Origin: Chalciporus piperatus
Taxonomy: Eukaryota; Basidiomycota; Agaricomycetes; Boletales; Boletaceae
Assembly (NCBI GenBank): GCA_038093975.1
Contig: JBBPTG010000018.1
Coordinates: forward strand, 223,387-287,386
Direction: 5' to 3'
Length of the DNA stretch: 64,000 nucleotides
In this document: positions 11,293 to 21,930 of the stretch, piece after piece
How positions within the stretch are numbered: the stretch's first letter is position 1
Layout of the letters: each line of letters starts with the position of its first letter
Position numbers and translations under genes: made by a program
Notes under the pieces: model-generated
Database searches by the model: none
Told to the model about the DNA's origin: nothing
The model's input: the letters and a program-made list of their open reading frames with translations, nothing else

Positions 11293-14278
11293 TCAGAGAA
11301 CAATGTCGTTGTTGCCCTGAGTCGGCGGTTCCCAGATCGTGTTCGTTAGCGGTGGGTGAGGATGAGCCGGCCCAGGTGCAGCACCTGTACCACCTTCCTC
11401 CGTCTCCCGACCCCGCCCATCAGCAAGCCACGCCACCTCATGCCTATACACCGGTCGCCCCTGAGGCGTCATCCCAACGACAGTCGTCGCCCCCGAAACA
11501 GTCTCCGCTCTTCTCCGGTTGCGCATCTGCGCAAACGCATGCGACGTCGGCGAAGGTACAGGTTGAGGTACATTGGGCGGTAACGCGGTCACGCGTTGTC
11601 TAGTGGGCTGGATTCCAGCAGTGGCTGGGGGAGGTGGGATGAACGCGCCCTCGTTGGCTGAAATCCGAAGGCCCATCGCCGCCGCTCTTTCTCGAGCCAG
11701 TCGTTCTCTCTCAGCTCTCCTTTCCGATCGCGCTGCCACATTGCCGTCGCTCACGTCCGTCCCACTTCCCACACCATGTTCCAGGTGTGCCAGATCCTCT
11801 GTTTCATCTCCATCTTTCGCACTACACCAGAACCGATGTCCCTCGCTCCATGCAGTACTCTGACATTCCTTCCCGCAATACTTTGCCTTGCGACATCGTC
11901 TGCACTTGGCAAACTCTCGAGGGTACGATTCCCATTTGCCGCAGAGCACTGAAATAAGATCCATCTCACTTGAACATCCCATGTTCAACGACAAAGAAAT
12001 AAATGGCTTACTGTTCGCACACTGCCGGATACCACCCCTACTGTCGTCCTTGCGACACGCGTTCCTCATTATAACGCCAGCCCAGTACTGGATCTCTGGT
12101 GGAAGCTTGGGAGGAGGGTTGGGCAAATCGTTCTCCGAAGAACTGGGTCGGAACGTGAAGCGTTCAACGAGAGAGAAAACATTCGTCATCCGTTGAGGAG
12201 TAGCGGTCGCAGGAGGTGTCGCAGTTGAAGCCTTTTCCTTTTCCTTCCCTCTTGCTGTAGCGGACGTGAACGCACGGAAAAACCCATGGCTCTCCTTGGC
12301 TGGTTGGGGTGTCACAGCAGAGGGGGTGCTCCGTGCCATGCTCGGACCAGCAACCGGTTGTGGAGTAGTACGGTTAGAAGGAAGGTTGGCGGCTGCAGGA
12401 TGGAAAGATACCCGTTGCTTGTAAAAGGCTTGTCTCACGTGCGGGTACTTGCTCAGGTAAGCCAGGAGTTGTAGACTCAAGAGCACGTCTTCGTCCTTGT
12501 ATGGTCCCGAATCGGCATCGCGATGGTGATGTGTGTGGCTTGGCGTGCGTCCCAATGCGGCAGAAACCGGCTGAACAGGTGTTTGATCACGGGCGGGTCC
12601 AGTAGTGCCACCGCGCATTGCCCCACCTGGTCCAGCGGCCGCGGGACCGGAGGGTGGAAGAGCCACAACCGCGGCTCGTGGCGTTGCATCTGGAGCAGCT
12701 CTAGTGCGTCTATCCAGCACAGGGGCATCGACCCCGAGCATGTTCCGCGTGGGCGGGGTTTCATCCATGGCACCGGGAGCTCCAGGCGGTGCACCCATCG
12801 CAAAGTCATCGTTTGTCTCTAACGAGACAATGCCATCCTCCACGCCAACCACACCAACACTCTCACCATCGACAACGCCACCCTGTCCATGATTGATGAT
12901 GATGTGCGCATCCGCGTTGACCTCTAACTGGGCAGGCCCCGCGGCATCCGCTATGATACCCACCGTACGTCTTGGACGCTGGGTCATAGAACGAGTCGGA
13001 ACTCGGGGCGCTCGGGGGAGGGTTGCATGTGAAGTGGTAGTGGCATCGTCAGTATCGTGTGATTGATCCATGTCTACATCAACGTCACCATCGTCTTCGG
13101 TTTCCGTCTCTGGTCGTGAGTTGTCGGTTGATTCGGAGGGGGACGCGGCTAATCGTGTGCGGGTACGAGGCGGGCGGGACCTGAGTGTGACATTTGCGCC
13201 AGCAGGCTCGTCCCAAACAGGACGAGCGATGATCGTGCCACTGCGTTCACGACTGCTGACGACGACCGTGGTGGTAGGGGTATTGGAAGAGGGCGTTGCG
13301 TTGGTCGATGTTTCAGTAGAGGTATCGATATCGATCTCCCGTGACGACGACGACGAATGTCGAGCGTATGAGGGCCGCTCACGTGAGGTGACCGGAATAG
13401 ATATTGGTTGCGATGAGCTGTCTGCGATTATCGAAATGTCGGTGGAACTTTCATCGACTGAAACATCAGCCATCGAGACGTCCTAAAAGGGGGTGATTAG
13501 AACTAGGAAGGGCTAGATAGAGAACTCGATCCACTTCATCAATGGTCGCATCCGCATTGCCGCTGGCACGCTCCTGACGGAGAGTCTCTTCCGCAACTAT
13601 TTGTCTTTGCAAAGCCCGCGTTAGCTCTGCGGCACCATCCCTCTGCCTTTGTTCCGCAAGCGCTTGCCGCCTGGCCAGACGTTGCTCGCGTGATTCCCTT
13701 GGCAGACCGGTTGCGCTCGAGCTCGGACCAACCGCAAATCCCTTGTTCGCCAGCCAAGCTTCAAGAATGCAACCCACAACATCTAACGTCCCTGCTTGCA
13801 CGACCCGACTTCGTATCGGCTCGCTACCTCGAACTCCAATATTCACCACGCATTGAAATGCCAGCGAAAAACGGTACGCGGCATGCTTGTCAAAGTTCGG
13901 TGGGTTCAGTGTGGGCACAAGCTTTGGAGGACGTGTGTTGGGAGGAGAGAGACCGTAGATGATGTTCGGGTTTTCTGGAGGGGGTGGACACATGCAAAAG
14001 TCGTGAAGAATTCGAACGAGACGCTCCAGACCCCCATCCATGGTCATTATCTCGCGTATTCGAGGAGAAGTTGAGGTTAAATATGTTAGATGGTGAAGAG
14101 AATTGAACAAGGGTAGTGGAGACGCGGTGTCGAGTGCTGCAAGCGCAATCGAAATTAGAAAAAATCGGAAACAAATATGAAAAATATGGAAAGACAGACC
14201 TCTTCTATCATAGAGCTGGGATGAAATGCAAACACAAGCCCTGTTTTGGGCAGGGAAAGCAAAGTTCGATTCTCGCAT
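11293..14278 (-). CDS. MYND-type zinc-finger protein, MUB1/SamB-like
   Basis: Exons are 14278-14200, 14136-13535, 13482-12012 and 11948-11293, giving 935 residues. The N-terminus has MRESNFAFP and ISSQLYDRRALDTASP, then LTSTSPRIREIMTMDGGLERLVRIL, the conserved armadillo-like region of MUB1/SamB. A coiled, Gln/Arg-rich segment and a long Ser/Thr/Pro-rich acidic linker follow. Then comes LPPEIQYWAGVIMRNACRKD and a C-terminal MYND finger: CGKWES...FAKCRRCRKAKYCGKECQ...W...H...C. In yeast, Mub1 works with the E3 ligase Ubr2 in proteasome-linked protein turnover (Rpn4); the Aspergillus homologue SamB affects morphogenesis and development. The start and all splice sites restore family sequence. The third intron (11949-12011) is 63 nt and stop-free, so its retention would add 21 residues just before the finger. 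Confidence 0.88.
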
Positions 14279-15984
14279 GGCGGGATGCCAGTTGACGAGA
14301 CAAATCGAAGTCGTGTGAGATGGTCCTTGTTATTGGGAAACCTTGAGCTGAATCGATGGTCTAAGAACTGGCGGTCAGACGGTCAACCTTTGCTGCTGTA
14401 CGTAGCGGTAAAAGAGAAAGATGCGATGTGGCCTGACACTGGCTGAGGGCTCCTGGTTGATAGGTAGGGATGACTGAGACAGTGTGTGGCTTTGTTTGGC
14501 AACTGTGGCACTACCAATCGCCTTGGCAGCCTTTGTGATCTGACTTGGTTCATGATTAAAATCAGTGCTTGATCGTCAAGTATCTCAGTAGAGCAGATGG
14601 ACTGTCTTCTAGTCTGCTTCTGGGAAACTAATCATCAAGTGTCTTCCTGGAGTAAGTGATGATTTTGTTGACGCATTGACAAGAGTGGTTCCGGCGGCTA
14701 CCCCAGGTTATTGGCCCCTGTCAGTCACCGATTCGAAACAGGCGAGTTAAACTGGGCTTCACGGCAGCATCTTCCGCGAGTAACCAACGAGCCTTGTCAG
14801 ATCGTAGCCACCTTCCACAAGATCTGTAAACTACTTCCCTATTCGTGCCAGCGGGTCACGTCTCGCAGTAACCAGCATCTCCGTTACTGATGCCAGTTCC
14901 TTCCCACTACAGGTCGACGGAATATCACCATGTACCCCACGATTCTCCGTTTTGGTAATGATCCCAACATATAATATGAAGTAAGTCCCCGGCGACCTCA
15001 GGCGGTTCACGATTACCATCGTAGTATGCTGTATTCCGCAAGCAACATCCCCTCAGCTAGACAGATAGTTTCTTACCTCCAGTCACGGTCTAGGAACGGA
15101 GCACGACATGCGCTATCAGAGCATGAAAGTGATAAAGTTTCAGAAAGTGTCGATGCGGGAGTCGCCCTTCATCTCCTCCTGTGCGTCTTCAACAGTGGTG
15201 TTAGCTTGTGTCAGACCCGATGAGGTTTGATATGAGTAGTCTTCACTCAGAAGGGGGAAGTCCATTCATCTGGGCCGGGCTGGTGAAACGTTTTGTTTCG
15301 ATGAAGATGATGCCCTCATGTGTCGAACAGTATATGCGCGACCAGGCTCGAAATTCGCGCTTTCCCGGCTGAGATGAGACCCCACATACTACAAGGCAGC
15401 CGCGGACTTGACTTTTCGAAGAGTACACCGATTTCAGGATCTCAAGTTGTGACCGGTTCATCGCGAGCCTCAAACAAACACAAGCTTCGCGCCCCTTGAG
15501 GCTCCGGATCTACTGATGATACGACTTCCTCGTGGTGTGCAGGACCAGGTGATTGAAGTCTTATTCTCAAAAGAGTAGGACTTGCAAGCGGCTTGCGGAC
15601 GGGAAACTTGGTCGGGCGCTAGTGAGTTACTTGCTGATTTACCCCGATCAGGGAATCCGCAAAGCTCCATCATCCTCCCGGCGAACCAAAGCAAGGCGAG
15701 GGCATCTTCAACGTATCTTACCAGTACACGACCTCCTGCGTAAGTATCCTCAGCTTGAACTCAAGAAACTCCGTGGATGAAGTACTAATTTACTGATCAA
15801 CTGCATGACCGTCTTGCAGTCGAGCCGAGGCCTACTACTTACCTACAAAACATCCAAGTGAGGTCGGGCACTCGATCAAAAGCACAGGCGATAAGAATCC
15901 GGCCATCATCTTTCTTCAAGGTGTGTCCGCTAACCTTGAAGGTGTCGAATCCCCATCCGAAACTGCTTCTTTTTCTGCAGGAGT
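14279..15984. other. Intergenic, no supported gene
   Basis: About 1.7 kb between the divergent MYND and HET genes. Small open frames exist (for example 15470-15694 minus) but no family or splice chain is visible. A pyrimidine-rich stretch ending in TTCTGCAG directly precedes the HET ATG, so an untranslated leader intron is possible. Confidence 0.45.
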
Positions 15985-18228
15985 ATGCGCCTTCTAAACG
16001 CCAGAACGCACCGGTTGGAACAATTTCATGGCCCTCCTCCCTACCCCTACGCAATTGTATCTCATCGATGGGGTTCCGAGTCCGAGGAGGTTCTGTTCAC
16101 CGACATCTTCCAGGGAGATGAATCTCGTGTACAAAGCAAAGACAAAGGATACGACAAGATCCTCGGTTGTTCCGCCCAGGCGCTGGACGAAGTCATCTCC
16201 TACGTATGGCTCGATACATGTTGCATCGACAAGCGCAACAACACAGAACTTTCCGAGGCCCTGAACTCCATGTTCGACTGGTATCAGAAATCAGAAGTCT
16301 GTTATGCCTACTTGCACGATGTGGAGGATCTCTCCGATTTCCTTGAGAGCGAGTGGTTTAAGCGGGGCTGGACCCTGCAGGAACTGATCGCTCCAAGGGT
16401 CCTCAAGTTCTTTGCGAAGGACTGGTCTTTCCTTGGGACTAGGGAGGATTTGATCGATCATATCGCAGCACTCACAGGCATCGACTCCGAGGTTCTCCAA
16501 ACTGGTGAAATCCCCCCAACAGTCAGCATCGCTCAAAGGATGAATTGGGCCACGGGAAGAGAAACTACGCAGATAGAGGATAGAGCGTATTCGTTGCTGG
16601 GTTTGCTTGGTGTCCATATGACGGCCACCTATGGAATAAAGCACCAAGCATTCGCTGGTCTTCAACGCGAGCTCATAGACTCAAAGCGTGCCGATCAAAC
16701 ACTTTTTGCATGGTATCACATTGCCAGTGAAGACGTGGAGATGACGGATAATGCAGCTGCTACAAATCCTCTTCCTTCGAACGTGGCTAACACTTCCGCC
16801 AACCTTATTCCTTCGAGTTCCACCAATCCTTCACATTCCCATACCAATACTCCCATTCCAACCGAGCATGACGCCATCATATACCCATTAAATAGTACAG
16901 GCGTTCTCGCAGCATCCCCCTCGCAATACTTGAAAGCCTATGAGATCTCTGAACTCGATTTCCACACACACTTTGTGGATAAGATTCGAGCTCGCGGCGG
17001 TCACCACAGTTATCGCCCCCACTTCTCCATCTCTAACAATCTCGTACACATCACCCTGCCTATTAAACATCTCGACGGGAAGCGCTGGAAGGCCGTGTTG
17101 CGTTGCAGTCTTGACCCACCCTCAAAGACTCGAGTCCAGCGTCCTCTCGCCATCTACCTCGAAGCGATCCCCTCTGGGCAATACGTCAGAGTGCACATTC
17201 CGGTTAGCAAGGATGTATTGGATCAAGAGAATGTGGGCACGGATGGTGTTCGAGGGAGCTTAGAATGGTTGAGTGACGAAGAGATCCACTTGGAGGAATA
17301 TTTCTTGCAAGACATTGCCGTGGTCGGGCAACACGGAGAACATTCTTCGGCATTGCTCAGACCTAGACCCTCGGGTAATCACGATCGTCCCCTAGAATCT
17401 TTGACCGAAGCAGAGCGTATCGCCAGACTACCCCAACATCTCCCCAGCGTGAAGACCACCAACGTCGTCATCTTCGGTTCCCCGGGAGTTGGAACTGCAA
17501 GTGTCATTAACCAAATACTCGGGGCGAACATCCTGTCCGACTGCGACCGCAGTCCGATGACCACCATCACCATTGACTGCACCCTTGCTTCTAAGCCCAT
17601 CCGCATCTTCTACGTCACCGGCATCAAAGACCACTATCTCACCGTCGAAGGTTATCAAAGCTGCATCCAAAACATGTATCAGCTCGTGCATCTCGTCCAA
17701 CAGGCCGGAGGAATCCATCTCTTGATGTTCTGCATGGTGGGTAGCAAGGTCACGGCATCTGTGATTTGCAACCACCATCTGTTGCATGACATTATTTGCG
17801 AGGGTCAGGTACCTATGGTGCTCGTCGTCACCGGCCTGGGAAGGGAAGAACGGATGAATGATTGGTGGGAGACTCACAAAACCGACGAAGAATTGAAGGC
17901 CATGCGCATCCTCGGGCATGCGTGCGTCACGGTATTTCCAGGCGATACACCTGCGCACCAAAAGAAGTTTGAAGATTCCACACATGCTATTCGCGGGCTC
18001 ATTACCGACTTCGTCGATTCGGAGGTGAGGTTTGTTCCCACAGATGTCCTCGAATGGTTTGTGGAGATGGGGAGAAAAACGATGAAAATCCTCCCGCTTT
18101 CTCGGAGGAGAATTTTGACAATGGACGGACTGGCGAACACTCTGAAGGAACATTGCGGTCTAAGGGAGTTGGACGCGAGGGTGCTGGTCGAGAAGTTCTT
18201 CGTGGAGGATGATAGGATGGAAATATAG
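15985..18228 (+). CDS. HET-domain protein with C-terminal G-domain-like region
   Basis: One open frame of 747 residues with no needed intron. The N-terminal HET domain starts with MRLLNARTHRLEQF. Its conserved blocks are YAIVSHRWG (about 22-30), VWLDTCCIDKRNNTELSEAL, MFDWYQKSEVCYAYLHDV and EWFKRGWTLQELIAP. A mushroom-type HET-associated segment follows: AQRMNWATGRETTQIEDRAYSLLG in two adjoining parts, and then ATYGIKHQAFAGLQREL. From about residue 490, NVVIFGSPGVGTASVINQIL looks like a GTPase P-loop, but the Lys of GxxGxGK[ST] is Thr (residue 504). The usual DxxG position reads FYVTGIKD. HET domains act in fungal nonself recognition and cell death; a fused nucleotide-binding-like module resembles STAND-type sensors. 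The G-domain probably does not hydrolyse GTP normally. Confidence 0.85.
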   Translation: MRLLNARTHRLEQFHGPPPYPYAIVSHRWGSESEEVLFTDIFQGDESRVQSKDKGYDKILGCSAQALDEVISYVWLDTCCIDKRNNTELSEALNSMFDWYQKSEVCYAYLHDVEDLSDFLESEWFKRGWTLQELIAPRVLKFFAKDWSFLGTREDLIDHIAALTGIDSEVLQTGEIPPTVSIAQRMNWATGRETTQIEDRAYSLLGLLGVHMTATYGIKHQAFAGLQRELIDSKRADQTLFAWYHIASEDVEMTDNAAATNPLPSNVANTSANLIPSSSTNPSHSHTNTPIPTEHDAIIYPLNSTGVLAASPSQYLKAYEISELDFHTHFVDKIRARGGHHSYRPHFSISNNLVHITLPIKHLDGKRWKAVLRCSLDPPSKTRVQRPLAIYLEAIPSGQYVRVHIPVSKDVLDQENVGTDGVRGSLEWLSDEEIHLEEYFLQDIAVVGQHGEHSSALLRPRPSGNHDRPLESLTEAERIARLPQHLPSVKTTNVVIFGSPGVGTASVINQILGANILSDCDRSPMTTITIDCTLASKPIRIFYVTGIKDHYLTVEGYQSCIQNMYQLVHLVQQAGGIHLLMFCMVGSKVTASVICNHHLLHDIICEGQVPMVLVVTGLGREERMNDWWETHKTDEELKAMRILGHACVTVFPGDTPAHQKKFEDSTHAIRGLITDFVDSEVRFVPTDVLEWFVEMGRKTMKILPLSRRRILTMDGLANTLKEHCGLRELDARVLVEKFFVEDDRMEI

Positions 18229-19504
18229 CTTTAAATATCGAGCTCGAATTACCATGGTGGAGTGGGGTGAACGACGGTCTTCATCCCAATTCTTTGGTCT
18301 GCCTAGGAAACTGGGATGGTGGAGAGGTCAGGTGCAGTTGCCCAACAAGCTTGCCTATTTTTGTACATATGTAGTTGGTTGCTTTCTCTCCGACTCAGAA
18401 GGGTGTGGGGGAAGCAGACAATGCCTTCCCAGGACTATGAAACTAAGGAGGACTTAGTGAGCGAGTCCTGGGACGAAAACAGTCGAAACCTTCTGAGGCT
18501 GTATAAGCTGTCGGAGCTTGCATCTCAAGAGTTTGTGTCAACGACGCGGACGATAGTGAGGAACACCCGATCGCGAACGGACCATCGTGCGACATCGTAA
18601 GCATTGGTGCTGCAACTGGGATTGGAAGTCGACTCATCGGCAGTTGTTTCTAGCTTTAAACACGGGAACAGAAGCGCAAACAAAACTCTATTTCGTTCTT
18701 TTTGTCTTTGATGACAACTGAAATAGCCCGGACCCGTCGTGTTTGATATCGGATCAAAGGTCCAAGAGACCTATCAGGGCAAGGAACTCCGTGGAAGGGG
18801 ATAAATTGTACTGGAGAACGTACCTGCAGATCGCAGGGTGCTGAGGGAGATGACTCTGACGGATCGCGATCACTGCCAGGTCTGCTGCGCGTACGATGAA
18901 CCTGTTCCAGCCGGTTGTGTCAATGATTGAGTGGTCAATGGCATGCAATGGTAGGAGAACCTGGGAGTACAAACACGTTCGAGAACTCGGAATCCGTTCG
19001 TGTTGGCAAGTGTTTACCTGAGAGTGAAGTTCCGTCGCGTCCAGCGACTCGGAATGGTTCTAGTCTTGGGCACGATACGCCGAGAACATGTCACATTCGC
19101 CCAGGGAGGAGAACAATACCACGTGGTCTGCTATTTTTCTCTGAGATGCCACTTTTCTTTTGTCTTCGCCGCCGGAAGGGAAAATGTAGATGGTTCTGGC
19201 TCATCCCGTTTGCATCCGTGGTAATTTATGAGGCACACACACGACAAAGTTTAACCTCGAACACTACACTTGCCAGATTTGGGAGGCTCTTATTGTGAAC
19301 GCCAGAAGCGACCATATGAGATCACACGCTACAATGGTTGAGACCCGTTATCTAATGCGGAGCCGTATTCTTATTGTTCTGCATTACCAGTTCTAATCAT
19401 TGGACAGAAGAATGGGGGTGACGTCGCAAAGGACACTTCCAACTGACATGTTTTTTTGTGGAGCTCGGCGAGCCGTGGGCCGGTCTCAGCAAGGCAAAGG
19501 CTTG
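18229..19504. other. Intergenic, no supported gene
   Basis: About 1.3 kb between the HET gene and the first pheromone precursor. Short frames such as 18316-18600 and 18927-19298 show no known motif. The last part is the pheromone promoter. Confidence 0.5.
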
Positions 19505-19512
19505 CTATAAAA
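19505..19512 (+). promoter_or_regulatory. TATA box of pheromone precursor 1
   Basis: TATAAAAG lies about 139 bp upstream of the ATG at 19644. The second precursor has a TATA-like motif at a similar distance (164 bp). Confidence 0.55.
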
Positions 19513-19643
19513 GCGGCGGAAGAGAGTCCATACCTTCCCCCAGCTTGAATCGACTTCACAGTCCCCTCAGCTACTCGCCCTCGCTTCCTGCCTCCTGCCT
19601 TCCACACCTTCTGTGCTCCATCTTCGGATCAGAATCATCAGAC

Positions 19644-19760
19644 ATGGATTCCTTTAGCACGACCCTCTCGATGTTCACCACCCAGACCGAGGAGGAGAGC
19701 ACCTCGTCGATACCCACAGACGCCAGTACTAGCGGAAACTCCTACTGCGTGGTTGCATGA
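19644..19760 (+). CDS. Lipopeptide mating pheromone precursor 1 (CaaX)
   Basis: A 38-residue peptide that starts MDSFSTTLSMF, has an acidic Glu/Thr/Ser-rich middle, and ends in STSGNSYCVVA. The last four residues, CVVA, form a CaaX box. The cysteine would be farnesylated, the last three residues removed and the carboxyl methylated, as in basidiomycete STE3 ligands. The short length, hydrophobic N-terminus, Glu-rich middle and C-terminus all fit the family, and a paralogue with CVIA lies at 35796-35912. The N-terminal cleavage site of the mature peptide cannot be read with confidence. A TATA box lies upstream. Automated annotation would miss it by size. Whether it determines mating type or is a non-mating paralogue cannot be decided here, since no receptor gene is in the window. 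Confidence 0.85.
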   Translation: MDSFSTTLSMFTTQTEEESTSSIPTDASTSGNSYCVVA

Positions 19761-20478
19761 GGTGATTGGGCCAGGCGCGGCAGGCGCAATCGTCCACTAC
19801 GACATCATCTATTGTGAGTATCTTGTCATCTGAACGATCACGATCGCACATCGCACATCGCTCACCTCCAACTCGTCCTATAGCATTGCACGCTTTGTGC
19901 GCATCACACCACCATCATAACCGCACCACCTTCCTCATCAAAAAAAAACCCCGTTGGATTCCTTGAGAAAGCCCCTTTTTGACGCACATACCCTTCGTTC
20001 TGTGTGCATGGATTTATATTTCGACCTTCGCGTTAGTATTGTTGTATTATTAGATGGCATGGCTTTACAAGGGATCAGCGGAGTTCTTAGGGATAATGGA
20101 ACTGGTGCATTGCTAAATTGCGTCCTTTCGAGTGTGCGGCAAGGCAGAGCGATGCAGATTTGACTTGAGACCTTCCCTGAGAACGAGGTTACCAACTTCG
20201 GTGTGTAGTCAGTGCTTCACTGTCGCCCGAGGTGGTTATCCTTGAAATGAACCTGAGATATCAAGCTATGAGTGGTATCCGGGCACTGGCTGCATCAAGT
20301 CGAGCATCGTACACATAGAATGTTTGGGCCAAGTTAACCGAGAACATGTAAATGGTCACATGACCTCGAGTAAGAGTGTTATTTGCTCGAGCCAAATAGT
20401 CCGGGGCAAAAAGTTCGTTGCCTAACTTTTCTTTAGCTTTGCTCATTCTCTGTTGTCTCCAGCTTTCTACACGTCCTA
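19761..20478. other. Intergenic, pheromone 3' region and HSP10 promoter
   Basis: About 720 bp with no supported gene. A short A-tract lies at 19941-19949. Open frames at 19954-20163 and 19938-20195 overlap on opposite strands and show nothing recognisable. Confidence 0.5.
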
Positions 20479-20978
20479 ATGGTCAGTCCGAGCAGACGTC
20501 GATGTTGGGACTCTAGCTGACGACCGGAAATGTTGCTATAGGCCGCCCAAGCTACCTTCAAGTCCATCAAGTCCGTTATCCCACTTCTGGACCGCGTCTT
20601 GGTTCAGCGTTTCAAGGCTGAAACAGTACGTGTCGTCTACTGTGTTCTCATCTTGTTATGAGCTTAGTTTGTGTTTCATAATCATTAGAAAACCGCGACC
20701 GGTATCTTCCTCCCTACGTCCGCTACCAGCTCGCCATTGCCCGAGGCAACCGTGATTGCGGTAGGCCCTGGCGCACCCAACAAGGAAGGCGTTGTCGTTC
20801 CTCCCACAGTCAAGGCCGGTGACCGTGTATTGCTACCCGGATGGGGAGGCAACTCTATCAAACTCGGTGACGATGTACGTCAGGTCAATCTGTCTCCTGG
20901 CTACTGACATACTGAGCATACCTATAGGAGTACTTCCTATTCAAGGATGCGGACATTCTGGCCAAGATACAAGAGTAG
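20479..20978 (+). CDS. HSP10: 10-kDa mitochondrial chaperonin (GroES/HSP10)
   Basis: Exons are 20479-20481, 20542-20625, 20689-20874 and 20928-20978, giving 107 residues. The first exon is just the ATG. The protein has SVIPLLDRVLVQRFKAE, then KTATGIFLPTSA, ATVIAVGPGAPNKEG (mobile loop and flanks), VKAGDRVLLPGWGGNSIKL and ILAKIQE. This is the full Cpn10 domain at normal length. HSP10 is the lid of the HSP60 folding chamber in the mitochondrial matrix. The ATG-only exon is inferred because exon 2 opens with AAQATFKS directly after a TATAG acceptor, and an upstream ATG is followed at once by GTCAGT. Housekeeping gene; no sign of damage. Confidence 0.93.
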
Positions 20979-21930
20979 ACGAGCCAGTCCATACCACCCG
21001 ACTCTGGGATCATAGGCACGCCAAGTAGGATCTGAGGGTTATTTATGTGGTTACACGGGGCTGTGTGGCCCGACGGTAAAAGTTAGGCTCCGTATTAAAG
21101 CATTATCCATTAATTGCTATGTTCACTGCATTTTTTTTGTTTTCCTCGCAATCCATTTGCATGCATCCCCACTCAAACTGCGAGGCTCCGTTTGACCGGT
21201 TCTATCGGCTGCACGGCAATCATGCGTGTCTTCAGGTGGTGAGTGGGTCGCAAGTCTCCATGCATGGAGCGCAAGGCGTATTTTTATGAATGGTCTGGGA
21301 GACGTGTAGGCTTTGGACATTGACTTTCATGCATCATGGACGATCACAAGCCAGGATGCATCATGGCCGCGGTCCAGAGACATTGCAGCCTGGCTGCAAA
21401 GCTGCAACGACGCAAGGCTGTTAGAGAGACCAACGTCAGCTATGTACGTATATACGGTATGGGACATACGGCGAGTTAGCCTCGATCCGGTGCCTATCAG
21501 TGCCCGAAGCCCAGCCGCATCATCGCTTGGTTACCGTATAGCGTTTTGCCGTCAGCGAGTTTAGTAGTAGATACGGTCCTGTCGTACGGTCTCGTATGGT
21601 CCGAGTGATATTTCTACAGCATGCGAAGTTCTTGGTCAGAATTAGCTGCATCCAGAGTTTTGATTGGAAGGTTGACGAACCCGGAGAATTGGTAAGGCAA
21701 GTTCATTTACGTATCCGAGGGAACACCGATCTCTTGCACTGCACTTAGCAATCCACGCCGTGATATTTATTCGGCTGCCAACCTGTTCGGAATGCTATAA
21801 GACTACACCCCCGTTCGCACTGATCTTCCTTCCTTTAGCCTTCATACCGCCCGGCTCACGCAAGGCCCACTTGCTTTCCTTTCCCTTTTTATAACTCTCC
21901 ACGTCGTGGACCCACTAGAGAACGAGAGTG
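20979..21930. other. Intergenic, no supported gene
   Basis: About 950 bp between HSP10 and the MFS gene. A T-tract lies near 21131. No coding or RNA feature could be supported. Confidence 0.5.

Noticed and set aside
11241..12896. Plus-strand frames opposite the MYND gene
   Set aside because: Antisense shadows in GC-rich low-complexity coding sequence with no recognisable domain.
17428..18153. 241-residue minus-strand frame in the HET gene
   Set aside because: Shadow of the 747-residue plus-strand frame, which has conserved HET motifs.
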